Origin: Streptomyces natalensis ATCC 27448
GTDB lineage: Bacteria > Actinomycetota > Actinomycetes > Streptomycetales > Streptomycetaceae
Assembly: GCF_000935125.1 (NCBI RefSeq)
Contig: NZ_JRKI01000034.1
Coordinates: 62,001 to 126,000, forward strand
Direction of reading: 5' to 3'
DNA: 64,000 nt
Notes under the pieces: model-generated
What the model saw: only the letters and a program-made list of their open reading frames with translations
Databases searched by the model: none
What the model was told of the DNA's origin: nothing
Shown: positions 61,456 through 64,000 of the stretch, in pieces
Position numbering within the stretch: the first letter of the stretch is position 1
Layout of the letters: each line of letters begins with the position of its first letter
Program-made: the position numbers and the translations under genes

Positions 61456-62088
61456 ATGGATCCCGAAATGGCTGCGCGAGCACGTGAGTTGAGCCCCGAA
61501 GGACGCACCCACTGGAAGCGCACCGCCGTGATGCTGGTGCCGGGCGTCGCCTGTGTGGGAGCGGTGGTGATCGCACTGGCCCAGGGGGCGATGGCCGCGT
61601 CGTTCGCCGTCTCCGGCAAGAATTTCAAGGTCTCCGCGGACCGGATCACCGGCCGGGGGATCTCCGGCTTCCCCTCCTCGCTCGGCGCCAAGGACGGCAC
61701 GGGGCACGCCGTCCTGCTGGCGGGCATCGCCTCCGGTACGGCACAAGGGGTGTGCCTGTCGATGAAGCAGAAGCTGCCGCTGGTCGGCGAGGTGTCGCTG
61801 ATCGTCCGGTCGGGCGGCGAGCGGGCCATCAAGGGCGAGCACCTCGTCGTCGACGCCGACGCGCTGACCAGCAGCGGGGGCCGGGTGACGGGCGTACAGG
61901 CGGGCCGGGACGCTTCCACGCTCACCGCCGCGCCGGGAGTCAGCGGCCCGCAGGGGCTCTTCGGCGTCCAGGCGGACACCGCGGTCGCCCGCGATGTCCG
62001 CAGCACGGCCTGGGCCTCCAACGGCGGCTCGCTCACCCTCGACAAGGTCGAGATCGAGCTGAGCCATACCGGCAAAGAGTGCTACTAG
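61456..62088 (+). CDS. DUF6230-family membrane-anchored or exported protein
   Basis: The 210-residue protein has a single hydrophobic segment (AVMLVPGVACVGAVVIALAQGAMA, about 24-47) after a basic stretch. A beta-rich outer region follows, with repeated Gly/Ser/Thr strands (such as GEVSLIVRSGGERAIKGEHL) and a C-terminal Cys. DUF6230 proteins occur almost only in Streptomyces relatives beside DUF6114 genes, with no known function. GGAGG lies 9 nt upstream of the ATG. It is 18 nt before the DUF6114 gene and surely co-transcribed. Confidence 0.85.
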   Translation: MDPEMAARARELSPEGRTHWKRTAVMLVPGVACVGAVVIALAQGAMAASFAVSGKNFKVSADRITGRGISGFPSSLGAKDGTGHAVLLAGIASGTAQGVCLSMKQKLPLVGEVSLIVRSGGERAIKGEHLVVDADALTSSGGRVTGVQAGRDASTLTAAPGVSGPQGLFGVQADTAVARDVRSTAWASNGGSLTLDKVEIELSHTGKECY

Positions 62089-62106
62089 CCGGAGGGGAGC
62101 CGACCC

Positions 62107-63375
62107 GTGATCACCTTCGTACTCGGCTTTCTCGCCGAACTGGCCAAGGAGTTCGGCGACTGGCTCGACCGCATCCTGCCCGCCCCAGGGCTGCGCCGGC
62201 CGCTGCGGTCCTGGCGCCGGCGGCGCCCGTTCTGGGCGGGGATCTGGGCGATGGCCGGCGGCGCCGAGATGATCGCGCTGCCTCTGGCGCCGCTGCCGCT
62301 GATGCTCAAGGTGGGGATCGGTGCGATGTCCGCGATCGGCGTCGGGCTGGTCCTGATCGCCGGCGGCCTGTTCTTCCTCTTCGCCCCCGCGCAGCGGATG
62401 TTCGTTTCCGTCGTCACCGCCATCGCCTCGCTGGTCTCCCTCGCCACCACCAACCTCGGCGGCTTCGGGATCGGCTGCGGACTGGGGCTGCTGGGCTCGT
62501 CCATGGCCTTCGGCTGGCTGCCCCACCCGCCCCGTACGCCCGACGCGCCCCCACAGGGGGTGGCCGCCCACCCAAAAGCGCCTGAGGGCCACGGTGTCCG
62601 GCGGCCGCCCGGCACCTCCGCCCTCGCCCTGACGCTGCCCCCGCTGCTGATCGCGGGCCTGGTCACCACCGCGCCCTCGGCCGCGGCCCGGCCGGGCGGC
62701 GGTGATCCCCGCGGCGCCGCCGCCCGCGTCTCCCTCCCCTGCCTCTCCGGCGTGGACACCGGTGGCGCCGACAACCCCGACCCCACGGGGCCTCCGCCGT
62801 CCGAAGGGGGACGTCCCGGGCGTCCCGGACGTCCCACCGGCACGGCCGAGCCCGGGAAGATCGGCGACCCCGACGACCTCACCGCACTCACACCCCCGCT
62901 GGTTTTCGGCGACCAACCGGGCCCCGGCCGCGCCACCTACTCCGTCAGCCCCTACTACCCCACCGTCAACGCCACCCGCCTGACGGCCACCGACGCGATC
63001 ATCCACGGGGCGACCTATCTGCCCACCGTGGGCGGCGGCCGGATCAAGGTCCTGTGGGTGCATGCGGCGCGGATCGTCGCCGACGACTACCACCTCGACG
63101 TCAAGGGCCCGAGCGGGGCGACCCACACCCTCGACGTCCAGCTCGACATCCGTGACGTCGACGTCTACGCCACCTATCTCAAGGGCTCGATCGAAATCCC
63201 CGGCCTCAAGGTCAACACCCCACACATCTGCATCGGCGCGGACATCATCCCGGCCAACCTCCCCGTCGCCGTCCGACTCCCCCACCTGACCGTGGAACCG
63301 GTCACCGCGGGCCAGGTGCTCGTCGACACCGCTGACGTGCGCTACACGCGCCTCGGCACCCACCCCCAGCGATAG
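62107..63375 (+). CDS. DUF6114-family membrane protein with long exported C-terminal domain
   Basis: The 422-residue protein starts at a GTG. The first 140 residues hold about four membrane segments (PFWAGIWAMAGGAEMIALPL, LKVGIGAMSAIGVGLVLIAG, MFVSVVTAIASLVSLATTNL), the DUF6114 unit. A Pro-rich linker and another hydrophobic stretch (LALTLPPLLIAGLVTTAPSA, about 179-198) follow. A final beta-rich domain of about 130 residues (YSVSPYYPTVNATRLTATDA ... LPHLTVEPVTAGQVLVDTAD) ends the protein. DUF6114 proteins are normally much shorter, so this looks like a fusion with an exported partner. Confidence 0.8.
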   Translation: MITFVLGFLAELAKEFGDWLDRILPAPGLRRPLRSWRRRRPFWAGIWAMAGGAEMIALPLAPLPLMLKVGIGAMSAIGVGLVLIAGGLFFLFAPAQRMFVSVVTAIASLVSLATTNLGGFGIGCGLGLLGSSMAFGWLPHPPRTPDAPPQGVAAHPKAPEGHGVRRPPGTSALALTLPPLLIAGLVTTAPSAAARPGGGDPRGAAARVSLPCLSGVDTGGADNPDPTGPPPSEGGRPGRPGRPTGTAEPGKIGDPDDLTALTPPLVFGDQPGPGRATYSVSPYYPTVNATRLTATDAIIHGATYLPTVGGGRIKVLWVHAARIVADDYHLDVKGPSGATHTLDVQLDIRDVDVYATYLKGSIEIPGLKVNTPHICIGADIIPANLPVAVRLPHLTVEPVTAGQVLVDTADVRYTRLGTHPQR

Positions 63376-63407
63376 CCCCCGGCCCCGCCCTCAGGAGGTA
63401 TGTGCCC

Positions 63408-64000
63408 ATGGGCCGCTACAGCCGGCTGCGCGAGATCCGCCGGATGGACCCCGAGCGCGACTACGAACAGATCTTCCGCTGGATCACCCAGTACGAGTTC
63501 CCCTGGGACTACGCCCAGGGCATCTCCCTCGCCTTCCTGCGCGACTACGGTGTCCCCCGCATCTCCCAACTCCTCGACCACACCCAGGAGTTCGAACGCG
63601 CCGGACAGAAGCGCTACGACGACACCGTCCTCTTCGGCCACGAGATGGCCGCCGAGGGCTTCGACTCCGAGCGCGGCCGCGCGGCCGCCCGCCACCTCAA
63701 CCGCATCCACGGCAAGTACACGATCCGCAACGAGGACTACCGCTTCGTGCTGGCCACGACGGTCGTCGGCCCCAAGCGCTGGATCGACCGCTTCGGCTGG
63801 CGGCCGCTGTGCGCCAACGAATGCCAGGCCCTCGCGCTGGTCGGCCACAAGATGGCCGAGCTGATGGGCATCGAGGGCGCCCCGGACACCATGGCCGGAT
63901 ACGAGAAGCTGCTCGACGACTACGAGGCGTCGGCGTTCGCCTACGACCCGGCCAACCATCGGGTCGCCAACGCCACCTTCCGCGTCCTGTCCGCCTGGTA
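63408..64000 (+). CDS. MpaB-like oxygenase (DUF2236), third copy, cut by window edge
   Basis: About 197 residues are visible and the gene continues beyond the window. MGRYSRLREIRRMDPERDYE begins it, followed by the FLRDYGVPRISQLLDHTQEF and LNRIHGKYTIRNEDYRFVLA segments of the other DUF2236 branch (ER-bound oxygenase/rubber-oxygenase-like). It differs from the two earlier copies in this window. AGGAGG stands 9 nt before the ATG at 63408. Likely in the same transcript as the DUF6230-DUF6114 genes. Confidence 0.8.
   Translation, partial: MGRYSRLREIRRMDPERDYEQIFRWITQYEFPWDYAQGISLAFLRDYGVPRISQLLDHTQEFERAGQKRYDDTVLFGHEMAAEGFDSERGRAAARHLNRIHGKYTIRNEDYRFVLATTVVGPKRWIDRFGWRPLCANECQALALVGHKMAELMGIEGAPDTMAGYEKLLDDYEASAFAYDPANHRVANATFRVLSAW

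Noticed and set aside
61336..63363. Long minus-strand open frame before the second MpaB gene
   Set aside because: It is antisense to the DUF6230 and DUF6114 genes and has no start signal or recognisable domain.

Overview
The window is very GC-rich chromosomal DNA of a Streptomyces or a very close relative. The markers are a complete whiE-type spore-pigment polyketide cluster, an XRE/DUF397/anti-sigma-like ATPase set of the whiJ/abaA kind, a hopanoid operon, many GTG starts and ATGA overlaps, and an initiator tRNA without an encoded CCA. No rRNA, insertion sequence, integrase, prophage or CRISPR array is visible.

Layout. (1) 1-2.5 kb: an alpha/beta hydrolase (cut by the left edge) and a DNA/RNA non-specific endonuclease, divergent from a stand-alone caspase-like protease followed by a small coupled ORF. 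(2) 2.6-4.8 kb: a secreted beta-helix protein and an O-methyltransferase. (3) 4.9-12.0 kb: the whiE spore-pigment cluster. It holds cyclase, aromatase, ACP, chain-length factor, ketosynthase, cupin and SchA/CurD protein on the minus strand, with the divergent FAD monooxygenase on the plus strand. (4) 12.1-14.8 kb: DUF574 methyltransferase, DUF397, XRE regulator and a divergent ATPase. (5) 14.8-17.9 kb: SGNH hydrolase, tyrosine phosphatase, serpin. (6) 17.9-29.5 kb: one long minus-strand hopanoid operon, hpnC-hpnD-hpnE-polyprenyl synthetase-shc-hpnG-hpnH-dxs-hpnO. (7) 29.8-36.9 kb: a minus-strand operon for an unidentified exported glyco/glycerophospho-polymer or lipid. It contains a DUF5941/CDP-alcohol transferase fusion, nucleotidyltransferase, glycerol-1-phosphate-dehydrogenase-like enzyme, second CDP-alcohol transferase, glycosyltransferase and an ABC exporter pair; idi diverges from it. 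(8) 38-46.9 kb: anti-sigma-like ATPase, tRNA-fMet, ABC-F protein, enoyl-CoA hydratase, DJ-1/GlxA pair, SCO6745-family protein, Tex. (9) 47-50.4 kb: a metallopeptidase-VWA protein and a double-AAA MoxR-like ATPase behind a promoter that resembles the actinobacterial DNA-damage (RecA-NDp/PafBC) motif. (10) 50.4-57.7 kb: a FUSC membrane protein and three secreted peptidases (M14, S15, M1). (11) 57.7-64 kb: WYL regulator, alpha/beta hydrolase with a repeated start region, two adjacent MpaB/DUF2236 oxygenases, a DUF6230-DUF6114 membrane pair, and a third MpaB-family gene cut by the right edge.

How the genes work together. The whiE genes build, cyclise and oxidise an aromatic polyketide for the spore wall. 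The hopanoid operon runs from DXP and farnesyl diphosphate through squalene to C35 amino-hopanoids; idi nearby adjusts the precursor pool. The 29.8-36.9 kb operon has the parts for making an activated glycerol-phosphate-like alcohol, transferring and glycosylating it, and exporting it. The best candidates for undescribed biology are this surface-polymer operon, the apparently damage-inducible VWA/MoxR operon, and the caspase/nuclease/hydrolase cluster at the left edge. Functions rest on motifs and gene order read by eye; no database search was run.
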